64,000 nucleotides of DNA from Bradyrhizobium iriomotense. Lineage in GTDB: Bacteria > Pseudomonadota > Alphaproteobacteria > Rhizobiales > Xanthobacteraceae. The stretch is taken from NCBI RefSeq assembly GCF_018130765.1, contig NZ_JAFCJZ010000017.1:124001-188000 (forward strand), given 5' to 3'. Within the stretch, counting starts at the first letter, position 1. Each line of letters begins with the position of its first letter. Below, one piece after another: positions 18,401 through 25,548 of this stretch. A program made the position numbers and the translations under genes. The notes beneath the pieces are model-generated. The model made no database searches, was not told the DNA's origin, and saw nothing but the letters and a program-made list of their open reading frames with translations.

Positions 18401-18608
18401 CCGCACGGCGGCTGCGAGTTTCGTGGTGCTGCCCGGCGCGAGTTTTGCCGTGACTGGCGCCGCGCAGGCGCGCGATTCCGCGCTCACCACGACGTCGGTC
18501 GAGATGCGATGGGCCAGCGGCTGGTCGGCCGTCGCGACATTCGAGGGCGAGTTCTCGGCCCTGACGCGCGCCTATGCCGGCAAGGGCGCGGTGCGTTACG
18601 CATGGTGA
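15495..18608 (+). CDS. Autotransporter with glycine-rich passenger
   Basis: Predicted type V secreted surface protein, 1037 aa. After a signal peptide (FWLAAALSLAAASPAVAQA) come ~300 residues of GGxGG-rich repeats, then beta-helix sequence with an autotransporter-associated repeat (GGGTLVLTGTSSYTGAT), a linker, and a ~280-residue outer-membrane barrel from about residue 755 ending in Tyr-Ala-Trp. Two starts are possible: GTG at 15495 with AAGGGGGTGAG in front, or ATG at 15546, which gives a compact signal peptide. A strong hairpin (AGGTCC/GGACCT) lies between them. The passenger has no protease triad that I can see, so adhesion or matrix building is more likely. Confidence 0.88.
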   Translation: MPFAVRSDRRGPLRQPQMRARSFWLAAALSLAAASPAVAQATRGGDGGSSSTSFANGGTSSATGTGGDGGDAPLGTRGAGGGGAGVTGGAGGTDSTGTIGGGAGGAGPGDNGRNGNNGDSSHGGGGGGGGAHGAVVTTDTTNAATIAGGTGGRGGSTTGNFAAGGGGAGGYGVVVNGSGLAYTNTGTVNGGTGGNGGAATTGNGFAGDGGDGGYGIFLTGSGVLTNAGSIAGGNGGNGGNAPISNQTSAAGDGGNGGAGVYFAGGGTLINSGSIIGGDAGSAGTASSSATHGSDGLGGAGVVGADLTIINSGSISGGWNDGSTRANAITFTGGSNVLELWAGSAITGNVVGTGTDTFRLGGSTDSTFDVSSIGASAQYQGFSSFVKTGSSTWTLTGTTTAVTPWTINQGTLAVSSDASLGDASGGLSLGGGTLQVLADFASARTITLNAGGGTFDTNGYSVTLSGAIGGAGGLTKVGGGTLVLTGTSSYTGATIVNAGVLDVEGAITATSAVTVNAGATLTGSGLVDPLTVTINAGAVLAPGNGTAGSSMTIDGNLVMQSGAIYRVQLDPSSSSFATVNGTATLGGATVNAVFANGSYVSKTYTILTASGGVSGSFAPDVVNTNLPSNFHTTLSYDTKDVYLNLVLDFAVPGGLNGNQQAVGNALTGFFNRTGGIPAVYGALTPAGLTQASGETGTGVQQTTFNAMGRFVGLLTDPATHGAAGANAATGFADEDRAARRTDAFAMLADSPPRNFEQRWNVWAAGLGGSQSTSGNGAVGSNDATSRTYATAVGAEHWLSPRTVAGFALAGGGTSFGINNLGSGRSDLFQAGIYLRHADGPAFITAALAYGWQDITTDRTMTISGVDRLRANFKANAWAGRVEGGYRFVAPINGGIGLTPYAAAQAALFDQPAYIEQAVSGTSAFALSYAGKRVTDGRSELGLRSDKSFAMQDGILTLRGRLAWTHDFNPDRTAAASFVVLPGASFAVTGAAQARDSALTTTSVEMRWASGWSAVATFEGEFSALTRAYAGKGAVRYAW

Positions 18609-18719
18609 AATCAGGCCGTCGCCAATCACAATCAGTCTAAACGAGGGTGTATAGTCTCGTGGCCGGGGAGATCGCATGCTAATGCGAGGCCCAAACCGAA
18701 CCCATGAGAGAGCCTACCC

Positions 18720-19283
18720 GTGCCCGACGCCATCGAACTCCTGAAGACCCGCCGCTCGGTCAAGCCGCGCGAGATGACCGGACCCGGCCCGTCGGCGGCC
18801 GAGCTCGAGACGATCCTCACCATCGGCGCGCGCGTGCCCGACCACGGCAAGCTCACGCCCTGGCGCTTCATCATCTTCGAGGGCGACGCCCGCCAGCGCG
18901 CCGGCGAGGTGATCGCGAAGGTGTTTGCGCGGAAGAATCCCGGCGCGCCGGCCGCCGACGTCGAGATCGAGCGCAAGCGTCTCATGGACGCGCCGCTGGT
19001 GATCGGCATCGTCAGCTTCACCAGGCCGCATCCGAAGGTACCGGCGTTCGAGCAGGAATTGTCGGCGGGTGCCAGCGCCATGAACATCGTCACGGCTGCG
19101 ACCGCGCTCGGCTACGGCGCCTGCTGGCTGACCGGCTGGTTCGCCTTCGATCGCGACGTGCTTGACGGGCTCGGCCTCAAGCCGGACGAAAAGCTCGCCG
19201 GCTTCGTCCATATCGGCACGCCGACCAAGCCAAGCGAGGATCGTCCACGCCCTGCTCTGTCCGATATCGTGACCAGATTCTAG
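18720..19283 (+). CDS. Nitroreductase family flavoprotein (YdjA-like)
   Basis: 187 aa. FMN-binding arginines appear in LLKTRRSVKPREM, followed by GARVPDHGKLTPWRFIIF, and the C-terminal half holds MNIVTAATALGYGACWLTGW. This matches the small YdjA-type nitroreductases, NAD(P)H-dependent with unknown natural substrate. The GTG at 18720 starts directly before the conserved DAIELLKTRRS. The last ~35 codons (19172-19283) are repeated in decayed form at 24120-24222, which suggests that DNA between was inserted here. Confidence 0.9.
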   Translation: MPDAIELLKTRRSVKPREMTGPGPSAAELETILTIGARVPDHGKLTPWRFIIFEGDARQRAGEVIAKVFARKNPGAPAADVEIERKRLMDAPLVIGIVSFTRPHPKVPAFEQELSAGASAMNIVTAATALGYGACWLTGWFAFDRDVLDGLGLKPDEKLAGFVHIGTPTKPSEDRPRPALSDIVTRF

Positions 19284-19317
19284 GCCCGGAAAGCTCGCGC
19301 CTCCAAGGCCGAAGATC

Positions 19318-20181
19318 TCATCTTGGCTCGAAGAACAATGATGTTAGCTGCTTCGTGAGTTCAGCCACACGCGCGCTGCCGAGACTCGCTCGAACGCACA
19401 TGATCCGGCGTATTGTCGGCAATTCAGGAAGATAATAATCCCTGGCGACGATCACCGTGTCGGGCACCTTGCTGGCCGGCACGGCGGTGAATCCCATGCC
19501 GGCTTCCACGGCTCGTAGCTTGACCTCGAAATCGGGGCTGTTGAAGACGATCTTGTATGAAATCTCGTGACGTTCGAGCGTTCGCACCATCCAATCGTCG
19601 CCGGGCCATGTCAGGATCGGAATGGGAGATCCCGGACTTACCACAAACTGCTTCGCCCTGACCCAGACAAGCGGCTCTTCAATTCCCGCCACGATCATTT
19701 GACGGATATCGCTATCCATGCGCTGTTGATCAAATATGCAGGCAATGTCGAGATACCCCTCGATCAAGGCTTTAGCGAGGGTGCCGGACTGATCGACCTG
19801 GACGAAAATGCCGGAAAGACTGCCGGCAGATTGTTGCGCCTTGAAGAAGTTGGTCGCGAAGAGCGAATTGAGTCCCAGTCTGACCGGCTGCGAACGATCG
19901 GTATTGCCGGACAGTCTCATTAACTGGTCATTCGCCTCGATCATGCGCCTGGCTTGTTGCAGGGCAAGCCTGCCGAGATCGCTGAGGGCCGTACCAGTTG
20001 AGGTCCGCTCAAACAGCGGTCCCCCCACCAGATTCTGAAGCTTCTTCATCTGTGAACTGATCGCCGGCTGGCTCAGCCCCAACAGTTCACCGGCCTTCGA
20101 CAGGCTCCCGGTCTCGGAGATCGCAATCGCGGTACGCACGATTTCCGTAGGAATATTTACGTACCCCCTGCGTTGATTCAT
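19318..20181 (-). CDS. LysR-type transcriptional regulator
   Basis: 287 aa with the winged helix at residues 8-66: AIAISETGSLSKAGELLGLS and QPAISSQMKKLQNLVGGPLF. The rest is a type 2 periplasmic-binding-like effector domain. A strong ribosome site (AAGGAG) precedes the ATG at 20181. A perfect inverted repeat TGTCTC-N5-GAGACA, which contains a T-N11-A LysR box, lies 35 bp upstream and could serve autoregulation. The coding sequence is visibly less GC-rich than the neighbours. It sits just inside the possible inserted segment, facing away from the tadE-like gene. Confidence 0.92.
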   Translation of the reverse strand: MNQRRGYVNIPTEIVRTAIAISETGSLSKAGELLGLSQPAISSQMKKLQNLVGGPLFERTSTGTALSDLGRLALQQARRMIEANDQLMRLSGNTDRSQPVRLGLNSLFATNFFKAQQSAGSLSGIFVQVDQSGTLAKALIEGYLDIACIFDQQRMDSDIRQMIVAGIEEPLVWVRAKQFVVSPGSPIPILTWPGDDWMVRTLERHEISYKIVFNSPDFEVKLRAVEAGMGFTAVPASKVPDTVIVARDYYLPELPTIRRIMCVRASLGSARVAELTKQLTSLFFEPR

Positions 20182-20215
20182 TTAATTAATCTCCTTAAAA
20201 TACCTAACCACAGGT

Positions 20216-20232
20216 TGTCTCCGTTAGAGACA
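20216..20232. promoter_or_regulatory. LysR-type operator candidate
   Basis: TGTCTCCGTTAGAGACA is a perfect inverted repeat with 5-base centre; read from the inner T it is T-N11-A, the core LysR-family box. It lies between the divergent LysR and TadE-like genes, 35 bp from the LysR start. A second hairpin (GCCCC/GGGGC around an A/T loop) is at about 20275-20293. Confidence 0.5.
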
Positions 20233-20398
20233 CCCTACAACTCTGAAGTGTTGATCTAAAACAAGCTTTCTATAGCCCCATAAATTTTTTGGGGCCCAGA
20301 GCCCGCAATGGCACCCGCAAATTTACGGAACGATCCATAAAATAAGCCGTAACGAGCGTGCCCGCATCCTCGGCCACAACAAGGGGTTGAGGTCCGAC

Positions 20399-20812
20399 AT
20401 GCTTCGATTCGTGCTCTGTCTGCGCGGTGCTTCCGCCGTCGAATTCGCGCTGATCACGCCTCTCTTTCTATTGATGCTGTTTGGGATCGTTATCTTCGGC
20501 GGCTATCTGACGATGGTTCACGGGGTCCAGCAGCTTGCCGCGGAAGCCGCCCGCTCTTCGGTTGCCGGCATCTCCGACGGCGAGCGCAACACGATCGCAA
20601 CCGGCTACGTCTCCGCAAACGCCTCGACCTACCCGCTGCTGGATCCAGGCAAAATTGTCGTCAGCGCCGCTCCATCGAGCAACTCCGCGAACGTGTATGT
20701 GGTGACCGTGACATATGACGCGTCCGGCAGCATCGTCTTCGCGCTTCCACTGGCACCGGCTCCCTCGTCCACGATCGTTCGTTCTGCGGCGATTCCCTAT
20801 GGAGGGTTCTAG
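20399..20812 (+). CDS. TadE-like pseudopilin protein
   Basis: 137 aa. The N-terminus LRGASAVEFALITPLFLLML is the TadE signature: a short leader, Gly-Ala, Glu five residues into the hydrophobic helix. Such minor pseudopilins take part in Flp/Tad pilus assembly at the inner membrane. The ATG at 20399 has GAGG at six bases; the TTG at 20387 is a poorer choice. Its stop is one base from the start of the TadG-like gene, so the two are coupled. No tadA, tadB, cpaB or flp gene is nearby. Confidence 0.85.
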   Translation: MLRFVLCLRGASAVEFALITPLFLLMLFGIVIFGGYLTMVHGVQQLAAEAARSSVAGISDGERNTIATGYVSANASTYPLLDPGKIVVSAAPSSNSANVYVVTVTYDASGSIVFALPLAPAPSSTIVRSAAIPYGGF

Positions 20813-20813
20813 G

Positions 20814-22484
20814 ATGAAATTGGCACAGCACCTCGCGCGCCGGTTTGCCTCCGACGATCGTGGCAACGTTGCGATCATGGGCGCAATCGTAATGACCCTG
20901 GTCATCGGCTTCGCCGCGCTCGGCGTGGATCTCGGCGCGATCTTCGCCGACAGGCGCAAGGCCCAGAGCGCAGCGGACCTCGCAGCGATCGTCGCTGCCG
21001 GCAACCTCAACAACGCGACCAATGCCGCCTCCGCGACTGTCGTGCGCAATAACTATCCGGCGAACGCGCTGGTCGGCGTCGAGCTTGGCAACTACACGGC
21101 CAATGCCGCGGTAGCGCCGGACAAGCGCTTCGTCACGCCGGCAAGCGGAACGCCAACGGCCGCGCGGGTCACCCTCGAAACAAAGACACCGCTCTATTTC
21201 GCCCGTTACATCACCGGTTCGAGCCAATACACGATCAAGACAACGGCAACGGCATCGAGCACGGCCCTCGCTTCGTTCGCGATCGGCTCCCGCCTCCTCG
21301 CGGTCAACGGCGGGCTGATCAACGCCGTGCTTGGGTCAATGCTGGGAACAAGCCTGTCACTTTCGGCCATGGACTATCAGGCACTCGCGAACGCGCGCAT
21401 CGACTCGCTCGATTTCATCTCTGCGGTTGCCACGCGGGCCAATGTGACCGGCCCGACTTACGACAATGTCCTGAGCAGCAACATCAAGGTGGCCGATCTC
21501 GTCGCGGCAATGCTGACGACCCAACAGACCGCCAATGGCAACAACGCGGCCACGATCACCTTGTCGAGCATCGCGCAGGCCACATCGGCACAGACAACCC
21601 GGATTGCTCCGGGATCGATACTCGATCTTGGGCCTTACGGCAGCCTCGCCCTTGGCCAAAAGCCGAAGGTCGGAGTCAGCATTTCGCTCTTGAGCCTGTT
21701 GGCCGGCACCGCCGCCGTTGCGAATGGAGATCATCAGATCGCAACGAGCGTGAACCTCAACCTGCCTGGGATCACGCAGGTTTCAGTGGTCGCCACGGTC
21801 GGGGAACATCCCGTGGGCTCGGGCTGGTTCGCTGTCGGTGCGCCGGGCGCAAGCGTCCACACGGCTCAGACGCGCGTTCTGATCACGATCCAGCTCGCCG
21901 GCAGCGGCGGCATTCCGTCTGTCAATTTGCCGATTTACGTCGAGGTGGCATCGGGTACGGCCACGCTGTCCAACATCTCCTGTGGGCGGCCCGACATCAG
22001 CACCTCAACTGTAACGCTCGGCGTCACCCCGGGCGTCGTCGACGCCTGGGTCGGCAACGTCTCGATGGCCGACATGACCAATTTCAGGACCAAGCCCAAT
22101 CCCCCGCCCGCCACACTGGTCAACATATCCGGCGTAACCATCACCGGCCGCGCTCATGCTGAGATCAGCAATACCACGGCAAGGCAGGTCGACTTCAGCT
22201 ACGCCGACATTCAGGCACAGACAATCAAGACAGTCACAACGACAAATTTCACCTCTTCGTTGATGTCGAGCCTGCTCAGGGACATGAGCTTGACAGTCAC
22301 CGCCGGCCCCCTCGCGCTGCCGTTGCCCGGCGCCGGCTCGACGGTCGCCAATATCCTTTCCGGCGCTACGGGCTCGATCGACCAGGTACTCGCCGCCACG
22401 CTTGCCGCACTCGGCGTCGGAATCGGGCAAGCGGACGTGTGGGTTTCCGGCGTGCGATGTGACGGAGCAGTGCTCGTCAATTAG
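20814..22484 (+). CDS. TadG-like pilus assembly protein
   Basis: 556 aa. The start MKLAQHLARRFASDDRG leads into NVAIMGAIVMTLVIGFAALG and VDLGAIFADRRKAQSAADLA, the Tad_N/TadG membrane anchor and the conserved segment after it. The long C-terminal part is Ser/Thr/Ala-rich beta-type sequence, presumably periplasmic; I do not see a clear MIDAS motif of a von Willebrand A domain. A GGAGGG site precedes the ATG. With the TadE-like gene it forms an orphan pair, so it may act with a tad locus elsewhere. Confidence 0.85.
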   Translation: MKLAQHLARRFASDDRGNVAIMGAIVMTLVIGFAALGVDLGAIFADRRKAQSAADLAAIVAAGNLNNATNAASATVVRNNYPANALVGVELGNYTANAAVAPDKRFVTPASGTPTAARVTLETKTPLYFARYITGSSQYTIKTTATASSTALASFAIGSRLLAVNGGLINAVLGSMLGTSLSLSAMDYQALANARIDSLDFISAVATRANVTGPTYDNVLSSNIKVADLVAAMLTTQQTANGNNAATITLSSIAQATSAQTTRIAPGSILDLGPYGSLALGQKPKVGVSISLLSLLAGTAAVANGDHQIATSVNLNLPGITQVSVVATVGEHPVGSGWFAVGAPGASVHTAQTRVLITIQLAGSGGIPSVNLPIYVEVASGTATLSNISCGRPDISTSTVTLGVTPGVVDAWVGNVSMADMTNFRTKPNPPPATLVNISGVTITGRAHAEISNTTARQVDFSYADIQAQTIKTVTTTNFTSSLMSSLLRDMSLTVTAGPLALPLPGAGSTVANILSGATGSIDQVLAATLAALGVGIGQADVWVSGVRCDGAVLVN

Positions 22485-22622
22485 TCCAGTTGTCGCGACC
22501 CGCCTCAGGGGATCGCGCGATCATTGTAGCAAGTTGTGTTGAGTCATTCCGCGTTTCGGAAATGGGTCAGTCCTGGCCCGATGCCATCTTAACTTTAAAC
22601 ATTCTCAATTGGGGGTCTTAGC

Positions 22623-24095
22623 ATGCTTTCCCGTTTCAAATCTGACAGCTCGTTTGGTCTGCTGGACCGGATGCCGATCAGCGTGATGATCTGCGAGATG
22701 ATCGATTTCAAGATCGTCTATGTGAACGAATCGACCAGGAACAACCTCAAGAAAATCGAACACGTGCTGCCCGTCAAGGTCGACGCCCTGATTGGCCAAT
22801 CGATCGACATCTTCCACAAGAACCCGCAGCACCAGCGACGACTTCTGTCCGATCCGAAAAACCTCCCGCACCGCGCCCGTATCACGATCGGCGGCGAGAC
22901 GCTCGATCTCACCGTCACCGCCATGATCGATGCGCGCGGCCGCTATACGGGCCCGATGCTGACCTGGGAGCTTGCGACGGAGAAAGCCAAGCTCGAAGCC
23001 GAGACCGAACGCCAATTGCAGATGCTCGACAACATGCCGCTCAATATCATGATGTGCGACACCGATTTCAATATCACCTACGTCAACAAGACCAGCGTCA
23101 AGACGCTCGCGCCTTTGAGGCACCTGCTTCCAGTCGCCCCGGACGAACTCGTCGGCAAGTCCTTCGACATCTTCCACAAGAACCCACAACACCAGCGCCG
23201 TATCGTCGGCGACCCGACCCGCCTGCCCCACGCGGCCAAGATCAAGCTGGGACCGGAGACGCTCGACCTGCGCGTTTCGCCCCTGTTCGACAGGAAAGGC
23301 AGCTACACCGGAGCGATGCTGAACTGGTCGGTCGTCACGGCCAATGTGCGGCTTGCGGATGATTTTGAACGAGACGTGAAGAGTTTGGTGGGTACACTGG
23401 CTTCCGCCTCCTCCGAGATGCAGGCAACCGCGCAGTCGCTGTCCTCCACCGCCGAATTCGTCAGCCAGCGATCCGCGGGGGCGGCATCGGCGTCCGAGCA
23501 GCTCAGCTCCTCCGTCAACGAGATCAGCAGGCAAGTCGCCGAGGCGAGCAAGGTCGCAAGGGCCGCGGTCGAGGAGGCCGAAAAGTCCGATCGACTGGTC
23601 TCCGGCCTCGTGACAATGGCCCAGAAGATCGGCGACGTGGTGGCGCTTATCAGCCAGATCGCCGGTCAGACCAACCTTCTCGCACTCAATGCAACGATCG
23701 AATCCGCACGCGCCGGCGAAGCCGGCAGGGGCTTCGCCGTCGTCGCATCCGAGGTGAAGGCGCTGGCCAGCCAGACGGCCAAGGCGACGGAGGACATCGG
23801 CGCCCAGATCAACGAGATGCAATCCGCGACAGGCAACACGGCCGGAGCGCTGAAGGCGATTTCCCAGACCATCAACCGGATCAGCGAGATCAGCACGGCA
23901 ATCGCCAGCGCCGTTGAAGAGCAAGCCGCGGCCACCAAGGAGGTGACGACCAACATCAGCAGCACCAATCAGGCAGTCGGCGAAACCAGCGACGCAGCGG
24001 GGAATGTTCTGACCGCCTCCGGCAGCCTCGCCAGGAATGCATCCGAGCTGGAAGTCCAGGTCGATAAATTCCTCGCGAGCGTTCGTGCCATGTAG
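22623..24095 (+). CDS. Soluble methyl-accepting chemotaxis protein with two PAS domains
   Basis: 490 aa, no membrane segment. Two PAS domains (about residues 10-120 and 130-240) are clear internal duplicates: both hold the word DIFHKNPQHQRR and both end in YTG-x-ML-x-W. The C-terminal signalling domain carries the MCP hairpin tip (QIAGQTNLLALNATIESARA and GEAGRGFAVVASEVKALA) that contacts CheA and CheW. It probably senses a cytoplasmic redox, energy or ligand signal. The AT-rich leader ends in a GGGGG tract before the ATG. It is the last gene before the nitroreductase fragment. Confidence 0.92.
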   Translation: MLSRFKSDSSFGLLDRMPISVMICEMIDFKIVYVNESTRNNLKKIEHVLPVKVDALIGQSIDIFHKNPQHQRRLLSDPKNLPHRARITIGGETLDLTVTAMIDARGRYTGPMLTWELATEKAKLEAETERQLQMLDNMPLNIMMCDTDFNITYVNKTSVKTLAPLRHLLPVAPDELVGKSFDIFHKNPQHQRRIVGDPTRLPHAAKIKLGPETLDLRVSPLFDRKGSYTGAMLNWSVVTANVRLADDFERDVKSLVGTLASASSEMQATAQSLSSTAEFVSQRSAGAASASEQLSSSVNEISRQVAEASKVARAAVEEAEKSDRLVSGLVTMAQKIGDVVALISQIAGQTNLLALNATIESARAGEAGRGFAVVASEVKALASQTAKATEDIGAQINEMQSATGNTAGALKAISQTINRISEISTAIASAVEEQAAATKEVTTNISSTNQAVGETSDAAGNVLTASGSLARNASELEVQVDKFLASVRAM

Positions 24096-24119
24096 GCGAA
24101 TCCGCCCAATTGCGCCACA

Positions 24120-24222
24120 CGGCATCAAGCCGGACGAGAAGCGGCGCCTTATCGGGTACGCGGACGAAGCCCAGCGAGGACCGTCCGCGACCGTTCCTTT
24201 CGGAAATCGTGACGCGATTTTT
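24120..24222 (+). pseudogene. Decayed duplicate of nitroreductase 3' end
   Basis: Read in two frames the segment gives GIKPDEKRR and then TKPSEDRPRPFLSEIVTRF. The intact gene at 18720-19283 ends with GLKPDEK and TKPSEDRPRPALSDIVTRF at the same spacing. About 11 bases are missing and one is gained between the two blocks, so the frame is broken, and the stop codon is lost. Only the gene's tail is present. It starts 25 bp after the chemoreceptor stop and ends about 65 bp before the serine hydrolase gene. Confidence 0.8.
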
Positions 24223-24288
24223 GGTCGATGGCTTGTTGACGCCTTCGGCATCTTGCGGCTTTGATCCCGCCGAGGGAGGAAGCTAGGG

Positions 24289-25548
24289 ATGAAGCGTCGT
24301 GAATTTCTGGTCGGAGCCGCATTGCTCGCCGGCACGATGGCACGAGGCCGTGCTGCCGCCATCCCTGCCCCGTCGCCCGACGGGCTCGACCGCATCACCG
24401 CCTATTTCAATAACGAGGTGGGGAGCGGCCGGTTGCCGGGCGCCGTGATCCTGGTGCAGCAGCACAGCAAGCCGGTCTACCTCAAGACGTTTGGCGTGCG
24501 CGACACGCGAACCGGCCTCGCGATGACGCCGGACACGATCTTCGCCATCCACTCGATGACCAAGCCGATCACGTGCCTCGGCGCGATGATGCTGATCGAT
24601 GAGGGCAAGCTCGCGCTCACCGAGCCCGTATCGAAATACGTCCCGCTCTTTGCCGACACCAAGGTTGGCATAGAGCCGGACGGCACCTCGACGGTCGAAC
24701 TCGAGCCGCCGACCCGTCCTGTCAACATCGAGGATCTGCTGCGGCACACATCGGGCATCAGCTACGACTATATCGGCGCCCCCTGGGTGATGCAGGTTTA
24801 CCAGGCCGCCAATATTTTCGACGGCCCGTTCAACAACCGACAATTTGCCGACCGCATCGCCAAGCTGCCGCTCACGCGCCAGCCCGGGACGCTGTGGCGC
24901 TACGGTCATTCCACCGACGTGCTCGGCGCCATCATCGAGATCATCTCCGGCCAGACGCTGTACCAATTTCTCAAACAGCGCATTCTCGATCCGCTCGGCA
25001 TGACCGGCACCAAATTCGTGCTGACGACTGCGGAGGAGCGCGCGCGGATGGCGCGGCCGCTGCCGAACGACCCGGTTCTGCTCGCCGGCGAGCGGGACCG
25101 CCTCGCCCATCCCGAATGGGAATCCGGCGGCGGCGGACTGCTCTCGACCATCACCGATTATCAGCGCTTCTCGCAGATGCTGCTCAATGGCGGCGAGTTC
25201 GAAGGCAAGCGCTACCTCAGCCCCGCCGCGTTCAAGGCCATGACGACCGATCACATCGGCCCCGGCTCCGGTGTGGGGCGCGACTATTTCTATTTCCCGG
25301 GTGACGGTTTTGGTTATGGCTACGGCATTGGTGTGCGCACCGATCCCGGCAATGCGAAGCCTCCGCCGGCGGGCTCGATCGGCGAGCTGAAATGGGATTC
25401 TGGCAGCGGCACCTATTTCGGCGTCGATCCCAAGCTCGACATGGTCTACCTGATGATGCAGCAGACCCAGAACGAGCGCAGCCGCATCACGCCCGCCTTC
25501 AAGGAGCTGGTCTACGGCTGCTTCCCCGAGGCGCTACGCCGCCCGTGA
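24289..25548 (+). CDS. Serine hydrolase, class C beta-lactamase fold
   Basis: 419 aa with a twin-arginine-like leader (MKRREFLVGAALLAGTMARG), so exported. The SxxK nucleophile motif is in AIHSMTKPITCLGAMML; the second motif appears as YGHSTD where classical beta-lactamases have YxN, as seen in EstB-type esterases. Probably an esterase or D-aminopeptidase-like enzyme acting in the periplasm, not an antibiotic-resistance enzyme. The ATG at 24289 has GAGGGAGG upstream. Its 3' end overlaps the convergent GGDEF/EAL gene by 15 bp. Confidence 0.88.
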   Translation: MKRREFLVGAALLAGTMARGRAAAIPAPSPDGLDRITAYFNNEVGSGRLPGAVILVQQHSKPVYLKTFGVRDTRTGLAMTPDTIFAIHSMTKPITCLGAMMLIDEGKLALTEPVSKYVPLFADTKVGIEPDGTSTVELEPPTRPVNIEDLLRHTSGISYDYIGAPWVMQVYQAANIFDGPFNNRQFADRIAKLPLTRQPGTLWRYGHSTDVLGAIIEIISGQTLYQFLKQRILDPLGMTGTKFVLTTAEERARMARPLPNDPVLLAGERDRLAHPEWESGGGGLLSTITDYQRFSQMLLNGGEFEGKRYLSPAAFKAMTTDHIGPGSGVGRDYFYFPGDGFGYGYGIGVRTDPGNAKPPPAGSIGELKWDSGSGTYFGVDPKLDMVYLMMQQTQNERSRITPAFKELVYGCFPEALRRP

